DNA of 64,000 bases from an uncultured Oscillospiraceae bacterium (GCA_910587505.1 CAJULD010000004.1:1-64000), one strand, 5' to 3'; counted from the stretch's first letter, positions 37,134-46,090 are shown. Program-made: numbers and translations. The notes: generated by a model not told the origin, from the sequence alone.

Positions 37134-38489
37134 ATGGGGAAGAAAACAGGGACTCTGCTGGCAGCGGCGGCACTGTCGCTGCTGCTGAGCGGCTGCATGA
37201 TGTCCGCTTCGGTGGAGGAGCTTTACGCGCTTCCGCAGCTGCCGGTGGAGTACAAGTCTCTGAGCGCGCGGCTGTCGGAGATTCTGGCGCTGGGGGCGGA
37301 ATACGCGCCGCCCCAGTCCGGCGGCAACCTGCCGCCGGTACAGATGGTGGACCTGGACGGCGACGGCGTGGACGAGGCGCTGGGCTTTTTCCGGGTCAGC
37401 AGTGAGGAGCGCCCTCTGAAGATCCATATTTTCCGGGCGGTGGAGGACGACTACCAGCAGGCCGCCGTTATCGACGGCAGCGGCACCTCCATCCACAGCG
37501 TCCGTTATGAGGATATGGACGGCGACGGCGTGCGGGAGATCCTGGTCAGCTGGCAGGTCAGCACGGAGGTGCAGACGCTGGGCGTGTACAGCCTGAAAGA
37601 GCTGGACCCCACGCGGCTGATGAGCACGCCCTACGCCCGCTATGAGGTGGTGGACCTGGACGGGGACGACGACCAGGAGCTGGTGGTCCTGCGCAGCGAC
37701 GACACGGAGGCCGGTCTGAGTCTGGCGGACTACTACGACTGGGACAGCACCAGCAGCAGCCTCCAGCTCCAATCCACGGCCCGGCTGTCGGCGGCGGTGG
37801 CCTCTTTACAGCGGATGCAGGCCGGGACGCTGCAAACAGGGGAAACGGCGGTGTTTATCACCAGCCGGACGGTGGGCGTGGACGATACCAGCAGCGCCGT
37901 CACCGATATTCTCGTTTACCGGCATCCGGAACTGTCCAATATCGTACGGCGGGAGGATACCGGCGTATCCGACCAGATCTTCCGCTACCTGAACATCCAT
38001 CCCGCCGACATCAACGGCGACGGCATTCTGGAGGTCCCCCGCCCGGCGCAGCTGCTCTCGGAGTCGGAGGAGGACGCCTACTGGAAAATCTACTGGTACA
38101 GCTACCGCGCCGACGGCTCGGACGAGCGGCAGGCGATCACCTATCACAACCCGGCGGACGGCTGGTACCTGTTGATTCCCGACGAATGGGACGGGCATTT
38201 TACCGTGCGGCAGAACAACGTCAGTCCGGCGGTGCATGCCACCACCTTTTGCAGCGTATATGGGCGGAAGCCGGGCGAGGAGCTGATGACCATCTACACC
38301 CTCACCGGTACGGACCGGGAAAATCAGGCGGCAAAAAAGGGGCGCTCCATCCTGCGGCGGTGGGGGGAGACGCTGTACGCCGTATCCTACGGCGAAGAAT
38401 ATGAGAGCTGGCGCTACGCCGTGGCCGGCGAGGTCATCAGCGAGAGCTTCAAGGTGATTATCAAGCAGCTGAGCATGGGCGAAAACTAG
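37134..38489 (+). CDS. Surface lipoprotein with calcium-binding DxDGDG loops
   Basis: A 451-aa lipoprotein: signal peptide with LLLSGC (Cys21), then a beta-rich body containing four FG-GAP/VCBS-like acidic loops (DLDGDGVDEAL, DMDGDGVREI, DLDGDDDQEL, DINGDGILEV), each expected to bind Ca2+, spaced about 50-100 residues apart. The C-terminal 150 residues (ADGWYLLIPDEWDGHFTVRQNN and on) are without a family that I recognise. The ATG at 37134 follows AAAGGGGACGGG. A two-component system starts 82 bases later on the same strand, so a role in sensing the envelope is possible. The function is unknown. Confidence 0.82.
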   Translation: MGKKTGTLLAAAALSLLLSGCMMSASVEELYALPQLPVEYKSLSARLSEILALGAEYAPPQSGGNLPPVQMVDLDGDGVDEALGFFRVSSEERPLKIHIFRAVEDDYQQAAVIDGSGTSIHSVRYEDMDGDGVREILVSWQVSTEVQTLGVYSLKELDPTRLMSTPYARYEVVDLDGDDDQELVVLRSDDTEAGLSLADYYDWDSTSSSLQLQSTARLSAAVASLQRMQAGTLQTGETAVFITSRTVGVDDTSSAVTDILVYRHPELSNIVRREDTGVSDQIFRYLNIHPADINGDGILEVPRPAQLLSESEEDAYWKIYWYSYRADGSDERQAITYHNPADGWYLLIPDEWDGHFTVRQNNVSPAVHATTFCSVYGRKPGEELMTIYTLTGTDRENQAAKKGRSILRRWGETLYAVSYGEEYESWRYAVAGEVISESFKVIIKQLSMGEN

Positions 38490-38570
38490 GGAGCCTCTGA
38501 TGCAAATCCGCACACGTTGACGGAATCAGAGCTTCTCTGGCGGGAATCGGCATGAGAAAGGGGGCCCGTA

Positions 38571-39260
38571 ATGGCAAGAAAGGTTTTGGTGCTGGAGGAC
38601 GAGTCCAGCATCCGGGGATTTATCGTCATCAATCTTACCCGCGCCGGCTATGAGGTAATCGAGTCGGAGACGGGAGAGGAGGCGCTGGAAAAGCTGCGGG
38701 ACAACCCGGATATCCGGGTTGCCCTTCTGGACATCATGCTGCCGGGCATCGACGGGTTTGAGGTATGCCGGCGCATCCGGGCCACCAACACCCGGATCGG
38801 GATCATCATGCTCACCGCCCGCAGTCAGGAGATGGACAAGGTGACCGGTCTGATGACCGGGGCGGACGACTATGTGACGAAGCCCTTCTCGCCGGCGGAG
38901 CTGACGGCGCGGGTGGACGCGCTGTTCCGCCGGGCCGGCGGCGCGGCCCCGGAGCAGGCGGGGGAAATTTCTCAGGAGCCCTTCCTGCTCAACACCCGGA
39001 ACCGGACTCTGGAAAAAAACGGACAGCGGGTGAAGCTGACCCAGGTGGAATACTCCATTATGAAGATGTTCATGGAGAATCCGGGGAAGGCGCTCTCCCG
39101 GGAGGAGATTCTGGATATGGTCTGGGGCCGGGACTACTTCGGAGAGTTGAAGATCGTGGACGTGAATATCCGGCGGCTGCGTCTGAAGATCGAGGACAAC
39201 GCGCAGAACCCCACCTTTATCAATACCGTGTGGGGATACGGGTACAAATGGGGCTTCTGA
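38571..39260 (+). CDS. OmpR/PhoB-family response regulator
   Basis: A 229-aa two-domain regulator. The receiver has the acidic pair EDE (residues 9-11), the phosphorylated Asp54 (VALLDIMLPG), Thr/Ser before the Lys in VTKPFS, and an output winged-helix domain (LTQVEYSIMKMFMENPGKALSREEILDMVWG) from about residue 130. It is likely paired with the kinase encoded next. The ATG follows AAGGGGG. Targets cannot be read; the lipoprotein upstream may be one. Confidence 0.95.
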   Translation: MARKVLVLEDESSIRGFIVINLTRAGYEVIESETGEEALEKLRDNPDIRVALLDIMLPGIDGFEVCRRIRATNTRIGIIMLTARSQEMDKVTGLMTGADDYVTKPFSPAELTARVDALFRRAGGAAPEQAGEISQEPFLLNTRNRTLEKNGQRVKLTQVEYSIMKMFMENPGKALSREEILDMVWGRDYFGELKIVDVNIRRLRLKIEDNAQNPTFINTVWGYGYKWGF

Positions 39261-39314
39261 TTTCCGGATCGGAATACTCCGGCGAGAAGGCGGGGCTGCA
39301 AAGGGGATGCTGCC

Positions 39315-40730
39315 ATGGCGAATAACAGAATTGAAATAACCGGTCTGCGGAAGCGGTGGCTGGTCAGCTCCCTGAGCCCCATTTTTGTGGTGGCGCTGCT
39401 GATTGCGGGGACCTTCTGCGTCGTCATGGCCAACTACTATTACAATATGATGCTGGACGGTCTGAAAACCAGGGCCGCCAATGCCAGCGAGTATTTTACC
39501 AGCAACACCATGACCAGCATCGGGGAGTTCTATCAGTACGCCAACAGCTTCGCCGCGGAGTTCTCCGACCGGGATAAAATGGAGCTGCAGTTCATCAGCT
39601 CCTCCAAGAAAATCATGGTCAGCTCCTATGGGCTGACCGCCGGCATGTCTCCGGACACGCCGGACATCATCGACGCTTTCCAGGCCAAGGAGATCCGCTC
39701 CTTCCGGGGCGTGGACCCCCACACGGGGGAGCATATCATGTCAGTCTGCGCGCCTCTCCTGCTGGACGATCAGGTGGTGGGCGCCATGCGGTATGTGACC
39801 TCCATGTCCGCCGTAACGCGGGAGCTGCTGATTACCGTGGGCGTAGCGTTGGGACTGCTGATTGTGGGCACCGGCATGGTATATGTGTCCAACATGGTGT
39901 TCATCAACAACGTGGTGGAGCCGGTGGCGGAGGTGACGGAGGCCGCCAAGCGGATTGCCGGGGGCAGCTACGGGGCCCAGATGGAGAACCACTACCGGGA
40001 CGAGATCGGCCAGCTGATCGACGCCATCAACAACATGTCCTCCCAGATCAGCAAGAGCGAAAAGGTGAAATCGGAATTTATTTCCTCCGTCTCCCACGAA
40101 CTGCGCACGCCCCTCACCGCCATCAACGGCTGGGGCGAGACGCTGCTGGAGGACAACGACCCGGCGCAGATCAGGCGGGGCGTGAACATCATTCTCAAGG
40201 AGTCCCGCCGCCTGACCAATATGGTGGAGGAGCTTCTGGACTTCTCCAAGATGGAGGACGGGCGCTTCACCCTGAGCATCGAGCCGGTGGACATCCAGGC
40301 GGAATTTGAGGATACCATTTACACCTATATGGAGCTGTTCAAGCAGGACGGCATCGAGCTGCACTATGAGGACCGCTGCGAGGAGCTGACCCCGCCCATT
40401 CCCGGCGACCCGGAGCGGCTCAAGCAGGTGTTCTGCAACGTGCTGGACAACGCCGCCAAGCATGGCGGCGCAGGCAGACGGATCGACGCCGCGGTCACCG
40501 CCGGGGAGGGGGCCATCACCATCACCGTCCGGGACCACGGGCCCGGCATCCCCGAGGCGGAGCTGCCCTTTGTCAAGCAGAAGTTCTATAAAGGGTCCTC
40601 CAGGGCCAGAGGCAGCGGCATCGGCCTGGCTGTGTGCGACGAGATTATCCGGCTTCATGAGGGGACTTTTTCCATCGGCAATGCCGAGGGAGGAGGGTGC
40701 ATCGTCACCGTCACCCTTCCGGCGGAGTGA
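39315..40730 (+). CDS. Membrane sensor histidine kinase
   Basis: A 471-aa kinase: TM1 around residues 14-38, an extracellular double-Cache/PAS-like sensor of about 140 residues, TM2 around 175-200, a HAMP domain (residues about 200-250), the HisKA dimerisation domain with the phosphorylated His261 (SSVSHELRTPLTAI), and an HATPase domain with the N-box (VLDNAAKHG), DHGPGIP and GSGIGLAVC. The gene starts 54 bases after the response regulator on the same strand. The periplasmic sensor has no motif that tells its ligand. Confidence 0.95.
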   Translation: MANNRIEITGLRKRWLVSSLSPIFVVALLIAGTFCVVMANYYYNMMLDGLKTRAANASEYFTSNTMTSIGEFYQYANSFAAEFSDRDKMELQFISSSKKIMVSSYGLTAGMSPDTPDIIDAFQAKEIRSFRGVDPHTGEHIMSVCAPLLLDDQVVGAMRYVTSMSAVTRELLITVGVALGLLIVGTGMVYVSNMVFINNVVEPVAEVTEAAKRIAGGSYGAQMENHYRDEIGQLIDAINNMSSQISKSEKVKSEFISSVSHELRTPLTAINGWGETLLEDNDPAQIRRGVNIILKESRRLTNMVEELLDFSKMEDGRFTLSIEPVDIQAEFEDTIYTYMELFKQDGIELHYEDRCEELTPPIPGDPERLKQVFCNVLDNAAKHGGAGRRIDAAVTAGEGAITITVRDHGPGIPEAELPFVKQKFYKGSSRARGSGIGLAVCDEIIRLHEGTFSIGNAEGGGCIVTVTLPAE

Positions 40731-40876
40731 TCTTCGCGCGCGGGGCGCGCAACGGGGACATTTTTCCTGAATCGGTTTCCGGGGCCTCCGGCCCCGCGCC
40801 ACGGACGCAAAATAAACCGCCCCCGTAATTCAGGGGATTCTCAGGGACGGCGGAGCCCCCTTGAGAGTGCCTTTGC

Positions 40877-40900
40877 TTCTTTTCGCATGAGCGAAAAGAA
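40877..40900. repeat. Hairpin and low-complexity region before DUF1385 gene
   Basis: TTCTTTTCGC (40877-40886) and GCGAAAAGAA (40891-40900) are perfect 10-base arms around ATGA. They sit in the 40731-41014 gap, which also contains several GC-rich mirror stretches (CGCCCGCAGGGCGGC, GGCGGCCTGCCGGGCCGC). The whole gap looks like repeat or attenuator sequence with no gene that I can support. Confidence 0.5.
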
Positions 40901-41014
40901 GGCCCTGCCCTACAGGGCGAATCTGAAATCCGGATTTGCAGCGAAGCCGCCCGCAGGGCGGCAAAAAGAAAAAAGCAGAGGCGGCCTGCCGGGCCGCAAA
41001 AGAAAGGCAGTACC

Positions 41015-41965
41015 ATGGCAGAAAAGCAATTCAAAACCACCATCGGCGGGCAGGCCCTCATCGAGGGCATCCTTATGCGGGGCCCGGAAAAACAGTGCAT
41101 CGTGGTTCGGGGCCCCGAGGGGCTGGTCATCAGGGAAGAGGAGCTCAGGCTCATCAGGGACAGGTACCCCATTCTGGGCCTGCCCCTGATCCGGGGCAGC
41201 GTCACCTTCATCGACAGCATGGTCAAGGGGGTGAAAGCCCTCATGTTCTCCGCCGACTATTTCCCCGAAGAGGCGGGAACGGAGGAACCCTCCCGGTTTG
41301 AGAAGTGGCTGGATAAAAAGCTGGGCAACGAAAAAATGGAGAAGCTGCTTATCGGCTTCTCCGTGGTGCTGGCGGTATGCTTCTCCGTGGGACTGTTCAT
41401 GCTGCTGCCCACCTTCCTGGCCAGCTTTGTGGAGAAGGTTACGGGCAGCGTGCTGGTCCGGAATCTGGCGGACGCGGTGCTGCGCATCGCCATCTTTATG
41501 GCCTATATGATTGCCGTATCCCGGATGAAGGACATCCGCCGGACCTTTTCCTACCACGGCGCGGAGCACAAGACCATCTTCTGCTATGAGAAGGGGCTGG
41601 AGCTGACGGTGGAGAACGTCCGGGTTCAGCCCAAGCACCATCCCCGCTGCGGCACCAGCTTTCTGCTCATCGTCATTGTTGTGGCCATTCTCATCAATAC
41701 GATCATTTTTTCCCTGTTCCCCGTGGATAACGTCTTCCTGCGAATGCTGGTGCAGCTGCTCCTGCTGCCGCTGGTGGTAGGCATTACCTACGAATTCAAC
41801 CGCTACGTGGGGGGCCACGACAACCCGGTGACCGGTTTTCTGGCCAGGCCCGGCCTGTGGATGCAGAATTTCACCACCTTCGAGCCGGACGATTCCATGA
41901 TGGAGGTGGCCATCGAGGCCATGAAGCGGGTCATTCCCGCCGAAGAGGGCAAGGACCAGTGGTGA
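41015..41965 (+). CDS. DUF1385 family protein
   Basis: A 316-aa protein with the family start FKTTIGGQALIEGILMRGPEK, a set of about three to four hydrophobic segments (residues about 105-130, 150-170, 210-240 and 245-260), and the characteristic SYHGAEHKTIFCYEKGLELTVENVRVQPKHHPRCGTSFLL. DUF1385 genes are commonly followed by prmC in Clostridia, exactly as here; the function is unknown. It overlaps the following prmC region. The ATG follows AAAGGCA, a modest site. Confidence 0.92.
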   Translation: MAEKQFKTTIGGQALIEGILMRGPEKQCIVVRGPEGLVIREEELRLIRDRYPILGLPLIRGSVTFIDSMVKGVKALMFSADYFPEEAGTEEPSRFEKWLDKKLGNEKMEKLLIGFSVVLAVCFSVGLFMLLPTFLASFVEKVTGSVLVRNLADAVLRIAIFMAYMIAVSRMKDIRRTFSYHGAEHKTIFCYEKGLELTVENVRVQPKHHPRCGTSFLLIVIVVAILINTIIFSLFPVDNVFLRMLVQLLLLPLVVGITYEFNRYVGGHDNPVTGFLARPGLWMQNFTTFEPDDSMMEVAIEAMKRVIPAEEGKDQW

Positions 41966-41976
41966 CCGGAGAGCGG

Positions 41977-42843
41977 ATGACCACCTGTGAGGAGCTGTTC
42001 CGGGATATCCGGAAACAGTTTTCGGGGCTCCGATCCCCCGGCGCGCACCTGGAGGCCCTGGAGCTGGTCTGCTTCGGCGGCGGCATGAGCCGGGAAGAAT
42101 TTTACCGGGACGGAGCCCGGTGCGTCCCGCCGGAGACGGAGGGGAAGATCCGCGCCCTGGCGGCGCGGCATCTGGACGGCGAGCCGGTGCCCTATCTTAT
42201 CGGCGAGTGGGAGTTCTACGGTCTGACCCTGGAGGTAACCCCGGCGGTGCTGATCCCCCGTGTGGACACGGAGGTGCTGGCGGAGGCGGCCATCGAATTT
42301 GCCCGGTCCCTGAAGCGCTGCCGGGCGCTGGACCTGTGTACCGGCAGCGGGTGTATCGGCCTGGCGATCGCCGCCAGCGTCCCCGGATGCCGGGCGCTGC
42401 TGGGGGATATCTCAGAGGAGGCTCTGGAGGTCTGCCGCCGGAACATCCGGCGGTGCGGGCTCATGGACCGGGTGGAGGCGAAGGCAATGGACGCCCTGGC
42501 TCCATTGCCAGCCTGTATCGGCACGTTCGACTGCATCACCTGTAACCCGCCCTATGTCACGCGGGCGGAAATGGAGACCCTGGACCGGTCCGTGCGGGAC
42601 TTCGAGCCCCACCTGGCTCTCTGCGGCGGAGAGGACGGTCTGGACTTCTATCGGGCCGTCACCCGGCATTGGAAAACCGCGCTGGCAGAAAGCGGACGGC
42701 TGTACTTCGAGGTTGGAGCCGGTCAGGCGGACGCGGTGCGGCAAATAATGGACGGCCAGGGCTTTACGGACCTCCACATTCTTCCCGACACCCAGGGGAT
42801 CGGCCGGGTGGTGTACGGCACGGGGCCGGAGGAGGTGTGCTGA
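41977..42843 (+). CDS. prmC: Release-factor glutamine methyltransferase PrmC
   Basis: PrmC methylates the GGQ glutamine of release factors RF1 and RF2. This 288-aa protein has the N-terminal helical domain and the Rossmann methyltransferase with PYLIGEWEFYGLTLEVTPAVLIPRVDTE, the SAM-binding loop ALDLCTGSGCIGLAIA and the catalytic CNPPYV. I used the ATG at 41977; a GTG at 41962 is also in frame and would overlap the DUF1385 stop, so the true start is uncertain. The GNAT gene follows immediately. Confidence 0.94.
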   Translation: MTTCEELFRDIRKQFSGLRSPGAHLEALELVCFGGGMSREEFYRDGARCVPPETEGKIRALAARHLDGEPVPYLIGEWEFYGLTLEVTPAVLIPRVDTEVLAEAAIEFARSLKRCRALDLCTGSGCIGLAIAASVPGCRALLGDISEEALEVCRRNIRRCGLMDRVEAKAMDALAPLPACIGTFDCITCNPPYVTRAEMETLDRSVRDFEPHLALCGGEDGLDFYRAVTRHWKTALAESGRLYFEVGAGQADAVRQIMDGQGFTDLHILPDTQGIGRVVYGTGPEEVC

Positions 42844-42844
42844 C

Positions 42845-43306
42845 ATGTTTCTGGATACAGATTTCTTGAAAAATGAAGAAATCCAGCTGGTATTGGAAAA
42901 GACTGTGGAGGCGGACCCGGCGAAAAACCGGCTGCCCGCCTGCCACTTCGCCATCTGCGATCCGGAGGGGACCAAAATGGGGACCTGCGACCTGCGGATC
43001 GGGCACAACGAGAGCGTCTACTACGGCGGAAACATCGGCTACCGGGTGGAGGAGCCCTGCCGGGGCCGCCATTACGCCGAGAAGGCGTGTCTGCTGCTCT
43101 TCCAGCTGGCCCAACGCCACGGGATGGAGTACCTTATCATCACCTGCAATCCGGACAACCTGCCCTCCCGGCGGACCTGCGAGTGGCTGGGCGGGGAGCT
43201 ACTGGAGATCACGGAGCTGCCGGAGGACAATGATATGCGCACGGAGGATGGGGAGACGCACAAGTGCATCTACCGGTTTTATCTACAGAAAGGAGCGGTA
43301 AGATGA
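42845..43306 (+). CDS. GNAT family N-acetyltransferase
   Basis: A 153-aa protein with a GNAT-like core (GTCDLRIGHNESVYYGGNIGYRVEEPCRGRHYAEKACLLLFQLA) and the later ITCNPDNLPSRRTCEWLGGEL, which resembles tagging acetyltransferases of the RimJ/RimL type. It begins one base after the prmC stop, so translation is coupled. The substrate is not deducible. Confidence 0.85.
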   Translation: MFLDTDFLKNEEIQLVLEKTVEADPAKNRLPACHFAICDPEGTKMGTCDLRIGHNESVYYGGNIGYRVEEPCRGRHYAEKACLLLFQLAQRHGMEYLIITCNPDNLPSRRTCEWLGGELLEITELPEDNDMRTEDGETHKCIYRFYLQKGAVR

Positions 43307-43674
43307 AAAGAAAAGCGCTCGCCGTCATCGCTGTGATTGCGGCAGTCAGCGTAATAAGCGTTTATCTGCTGACCAGGCCCAGGGCGCTGGGAAACATGCG
43401 CGGCAGCTGCTCCGAGCAGACAACCGGGACTTCCGACATTTCATTTTCGGGGGAAGCGGGCGAGAGAATAAAGTTTTCATTCAAGTCTGATATTATAAGC
43501 GGAGACCTGAATATGGCCGTGTATGATTCGGTGGGAAATGAAGTATACGTGTTGGACAGGGCAACCGAACTGGAGACCTTTTTCACGCCGGAACGTTCAG
43601 ATACCTATACGTTAGCCGCTGAATGCAATGAATTTACCGGAACGTATGAAATTTTTATTTATTCGCCGGATTAA
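43303..43674 (+). CDS. Small membrane-anchored hypothetical protein
   Basis: A 123-aa protein with an N-terminal hydrophobic segment (LAVIAVIAAVSVISVYLLT) that would anchor or export it, and a short beta-rich extracellular domain (ISFSGEAGERIKFSFKSDIISGDLNMAVYDSVG, ATELETFFTPERSDTYTLAAEC). It has no family that I recognise. Its ATG overlaps the stop of the GNAT gene (ATGA). The base composition is clearly less GC-rich than the genes before it, the beginning of a lower-GC stretch that runs to recA. Confidence 0.6.
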   Translation: MKRKALAVIAVIAAVSVISVYLLTRPRALGNMRGSCSEQTTGTSDISFSGEAGERIKFSFKSDIISGDLNMAVYDSVGNEVYVLDRATELETFFTPERSDTYTLAAECNEFTGTYEIFIYSPD

Positions 43675-43760
43675 CCTGTTTCACAAACAACAGAACTGCC
43701 CGCTTATGGAGCCGTCGGGGCGATGGGTACACAACTCCGGAAAAGGACGTGCATTTTATT

Positions 43761-44180
43761 ATGAAGCTGAATCATGAAACGGAAAAGATTATGACCGGGC
43801 GTTTCGGGAAGGACTCCATGATCGCGCTGGCAACGGTGGACGGCGGCCTCCCCTGTGTCCGAGCCGTCAACGCCTGCTATGAGAACGGCGCGTTTTACGT
43901 CATCACCCACGCCCTCTCCGGCAAAATGCGGCAGCTGGCCCGGAACCCCGCCGCCGCCATCGCGGGGGAGTGGTTCACCGCCCGTGGCACAGGCGTCAGC
44001 CTGGGATACATCGGGAAAGAAGAAAACCGCCGGATTGCGGACAGGCTGAAGGAAGCCTTCGCGTCATGGCTCGACAACGGACATGTTGATTTGCAGGACG
44101 AAAACACCGTCATTCTGTGTATCAGGCTGGAAAACGGTACGCTGTTTTCCAACGGTACGCGGTACGATTTGGAATTCTGA
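43761..44180 (+). CDS. Pyridoxamine 5'-phosphate oxidase-family protein
   Basis: A 139-aa single-domain split-barrel protein: MIALATVDGGLPCVRAVNACYENGAFYVITHALSGKMRQLARNPAAAIAGEWF. This is the flavin-binding PNPOx-like family (FMN or F420 type), often annotated as general stress or heme-utilisation-like proteins; the reaction is unknown. The ATG at 43761 has a distant AAAGGA; a GTG at 43749 in frame is also possible. Confidence 0.82.
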   Translation: MKLNHETEKIMTGRFGKDSMIALATVDGGLPCVRAVNACYENGAFYVITHALSGKMRQLARNPAAAIAGEWFTARGTGVSLGYIGKEENRRIADRLKEAFASWLDNGHVDLQDENTVILCIRLENGTLFSNGTRYDLEF

Positions 44181-44247
44181 TCCTGTTTGGAGAAGGGCGT
44201 GTTTTCTGCTGTTTGAACTGGCGAGGTGGCACGGGATTTGCCGGAAA

Positions 44248-44277
44248 ATGACATTATGACCCGGGGCGTTATATAAT
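44248..44277 (+). promoter_or_regulatory. Promoter of the GyrI-like gene
   Basis: ATGACA (44248-44253), 18-base spacer and a perfect TATAAT (44272-44277), 37 bases before the ATG. Confidence 0.72.
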
Positions 44278-44313
44278 CCGCCCATTTGTAATCGAAACAG
44301 GAGGAAAGATACA

Positions 44314-44880
44314 ATGGATCTGCTGCATCCACAGGAAAATATTATTAAAACCTATAACTACAACGAAATTGCCGTTGATTTGGTTGAATGGAGCGATACC
44401 GTCTGGTGCGGAAAAGCTGGTTATGCAGACAATAATACTGATGAACCCAATGTTGGAAAAATTATGGAAGATTTTATGTCTGTCTCCGCCGTACCAAACA
44501 GCCGTGAAGATAATTGGGATATTTGCATGAGTCTGAATTATCTTTCCTGCGAACGCCCCAGCGGCGTGATGTTTGGGTTTCTTGTCGCAACTGATGTTCA
44601 GCCCGATTCATACGACATTTGCAAAATTCCCGCCGCAAAATTTTTACGAATAAGATTGTGTGACGAAACCGCAAGAGCACTCGGACAGGAACCGTGGGCG
44701 GGCGGCGTTCCGCCATATCATTGGATCGGAGAACAAATAGCCCCTAAACTCGGCTATACTTATGGCGATGATACATTACCAATCGTTGAATATTATGGCT
44801 TTTTCAAACCGGAAGATGGCACTCATGAGTATTGTTACCTGTATGTTCCAGTACAGGAAAATAATGCTTTGGCAAAATAA
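44314..44880 (+). CDS. Effector-binding (GyrI-like) domain protein of low GC
   Basis: A 188-aa cytosolic protein. From family knowledge the sequence (EIAVDLVEWSDTVWCGKAGYADN, DICMSLNYLSCERPSGVMFGFLVATDVQPDSYDICKIPAAKFLRIRL, HWIGEQIAPKLGYTYGDDTLPIVEYYG) resembles the GyrI/SOUL-like effector domains that often trail AraC-type regulators, here without a DNA-binding part. It has strikingly lower GC than nearly all the window and is preceded by its own consensus promoter, pointing to recent transfer. Function is unknown; small-molecule binding is likely. Confidence 0.65.
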   Translation: MDLLHPQENIIKTYNYNEIAVDLVEWSDTVWCGKAGYADNNTDEPNVGKIMEDFMSVSAVPNSREDNWDICMSLNYLSCERPSGVMFGFLVATDVQPDSYDICKIPAAKFLRIRLCDETARALGQEPWAGGVPPYHWIGEQIAPKLGYTYGDDTLPIVEYYGFFKPEDGTHEYCYLYVPVQENNALAK

Positions 44881-44887
44881 ATCTCAG

Positions 44888-44915
44888 TTTACACAGCGGT
44901 AATCTACCGTATTTT
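44888..44915 (+). promoter_or_regulatory. Candidate recA promoter with an embedded palindrome
   Basis: TTTACA (44888-44893), 16-base spacer and TATTTT (44910-44915), 31 bases before the recA ATG. The spacer contains the palindrome CGGTAATCTACCG (44897-44909). It is not a LexA consensus and could also be the terminator of the upstream gene. Confidence 0.4.
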
Positions 44916-44946
44916 TAAAAAATATCACTGCATAAAGGAGAAAACC

Positions 44947-46068
44947 ATGGCCGAAAAAGACAAGAAACTGACCAAAACCGCTTCAGTGGCCAACGACAAA
45001 AAGGAAGCCATCCAGACCGCCATGAAGAACATCGAGAAGATGTACGGCAAGGGATCCATCATGCGGCTGGGGGACCAGACCAACCTGAACGTGGAGGTCA
45101 TCCCAACCGGCTCTCTGGCGCTGGATCTGGCGCTGGGCATCGGCGGCGTGCCCAGGGGGCGGATCATTGAGATTTTCGGGCCTGAGTCCTCCGGTAAGAC
45201 CACCCTGGCCCTCCACATCGTGGCCCAGGCCCAGAAGGCCGGGGGCGAGGTGGCCTTCGTGGACGCGGAGCACGCGCTGGACCCCACCTATGCCCGTGCC
45301 CTGGGGGTGAACATCGACGACATGCTGATTTCCCAGCCGGACACCGGCGAGCAGGCCCTTGAGATCACCGAGGCTCTGGTGCGCTCCGGCGCGCTGGACG
45401 TGGTGGTGGTGGACTCCGTGGCGGCCCTGGTTCCCCGTGCGGAGATCGAGGGCGAGATGGGGGACAGCTACGTGGGCCTCCACGCCCGTTTGATGAGTCA
45501 GGCCCTGCGGAAGCTGGCCGGGGCCATCAACAAGACCCACTGCATCGTGGTGTTCATCAACCAGCTTCGGGAAAAGGTGGGCGTCATGTACGGCAACCCG
45601 GAGGTCACCACCGGCGGCCGGGCGCTGAAGTTCTACGCCTCCGTCCGTATCGACGTAAGGCGGGTGGAAACGCTGAAGGCCAGCGGTGAGATGATCGGCA
45701 ACCGCACCAGAGCTAAAATTGTGAAAAACAAGATGGCCCCTCCCTTCCGGGAGGCGGAGTTCGACATCATGTACGGCGAGGGCATCTCCCGGCTGGGCGA
45801 GCTGCTGGATCTGGCGGTGAAGCTGGATCTGGTGCAGAAATCCGGGTCCTGGTTCTCCATGGGGGAGACCCGGCTGGGACAGGGCCGGGACGCCGCCAAG
45901 CAGTACCTGAAGGACAACCCCGAGGTGGCCGACAATCTGGAGGCCGCCATCCGCAGGGATTTCTTCAAGCTGATGAGCAGCCAGTCCCAGGTGGCCGCCA
46001 GGGCGGCGGGCCGGGCCATTGATATCTCTGCCGAAGACTTTGACGATACCGACGACAGCGAAACATAA
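44947..46068 (+). CDS. recA: Recombinase RecA
   Basis: RecA drives homologous recombination and stimulates LexA-type self-cleavage. The 373-aa protein has the N-terminal polymerisation helix, Walker A GPESSGKTT (about residues 78-86), the DxDE-type Walker B (VVVVDSVAAL), the loop L1 and L2 regions (EIEGEMGD, FINQLREKVGVMYGNPEVTTGGRAL) and an acidic C-terminus (SAEDFDDTDDSET). The ATG follows AAAGGAG. The S24 repressor at 36263 could respond to it. Confidence 0.98.
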   Translation: MAEKDKKLTKTASVANDKKEAIQTAMKNIEKMYGKGSIMRLGDQTNLNVEVIPTGSLALDLALGIGGVPRGRIIEIFGPESSGKTTLALHIVAQAQKAGGEVAFVDAEHALDPTYARALGVNIDDMLISQPDTGEQALEITEALVRSGALDVVVVDSVAALVPRAEIEGEMGDSYVGLHARLMSQALRKLAGAINKTHCIVVFINQLREKVGVMYGNPEVTTGGRALKFYASVRIDVRRVETLKASGEMIGNRTRAKIVKNKMAPPFREAEFDIMYGEGISRLGELLDLAVKLDLVQKSGSWFSMGETRLGQGRDAAKQYLKDNPEVADNLEAAIRRDFFKLMSSQSQVAARAAGRAIDISAEDFDDTDDSET

Positions 46069-46090
46069 AAACGAAAAGGAGGAGGACTCT

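Noticed and set aside
44888..44915. An SOS box in front of recA
   Set aside because: The palindrome CGGTAATCTACCG does not match CGAAC-N4-GTTC. It was kept only as part of a possible promoter and not as a LexA site.
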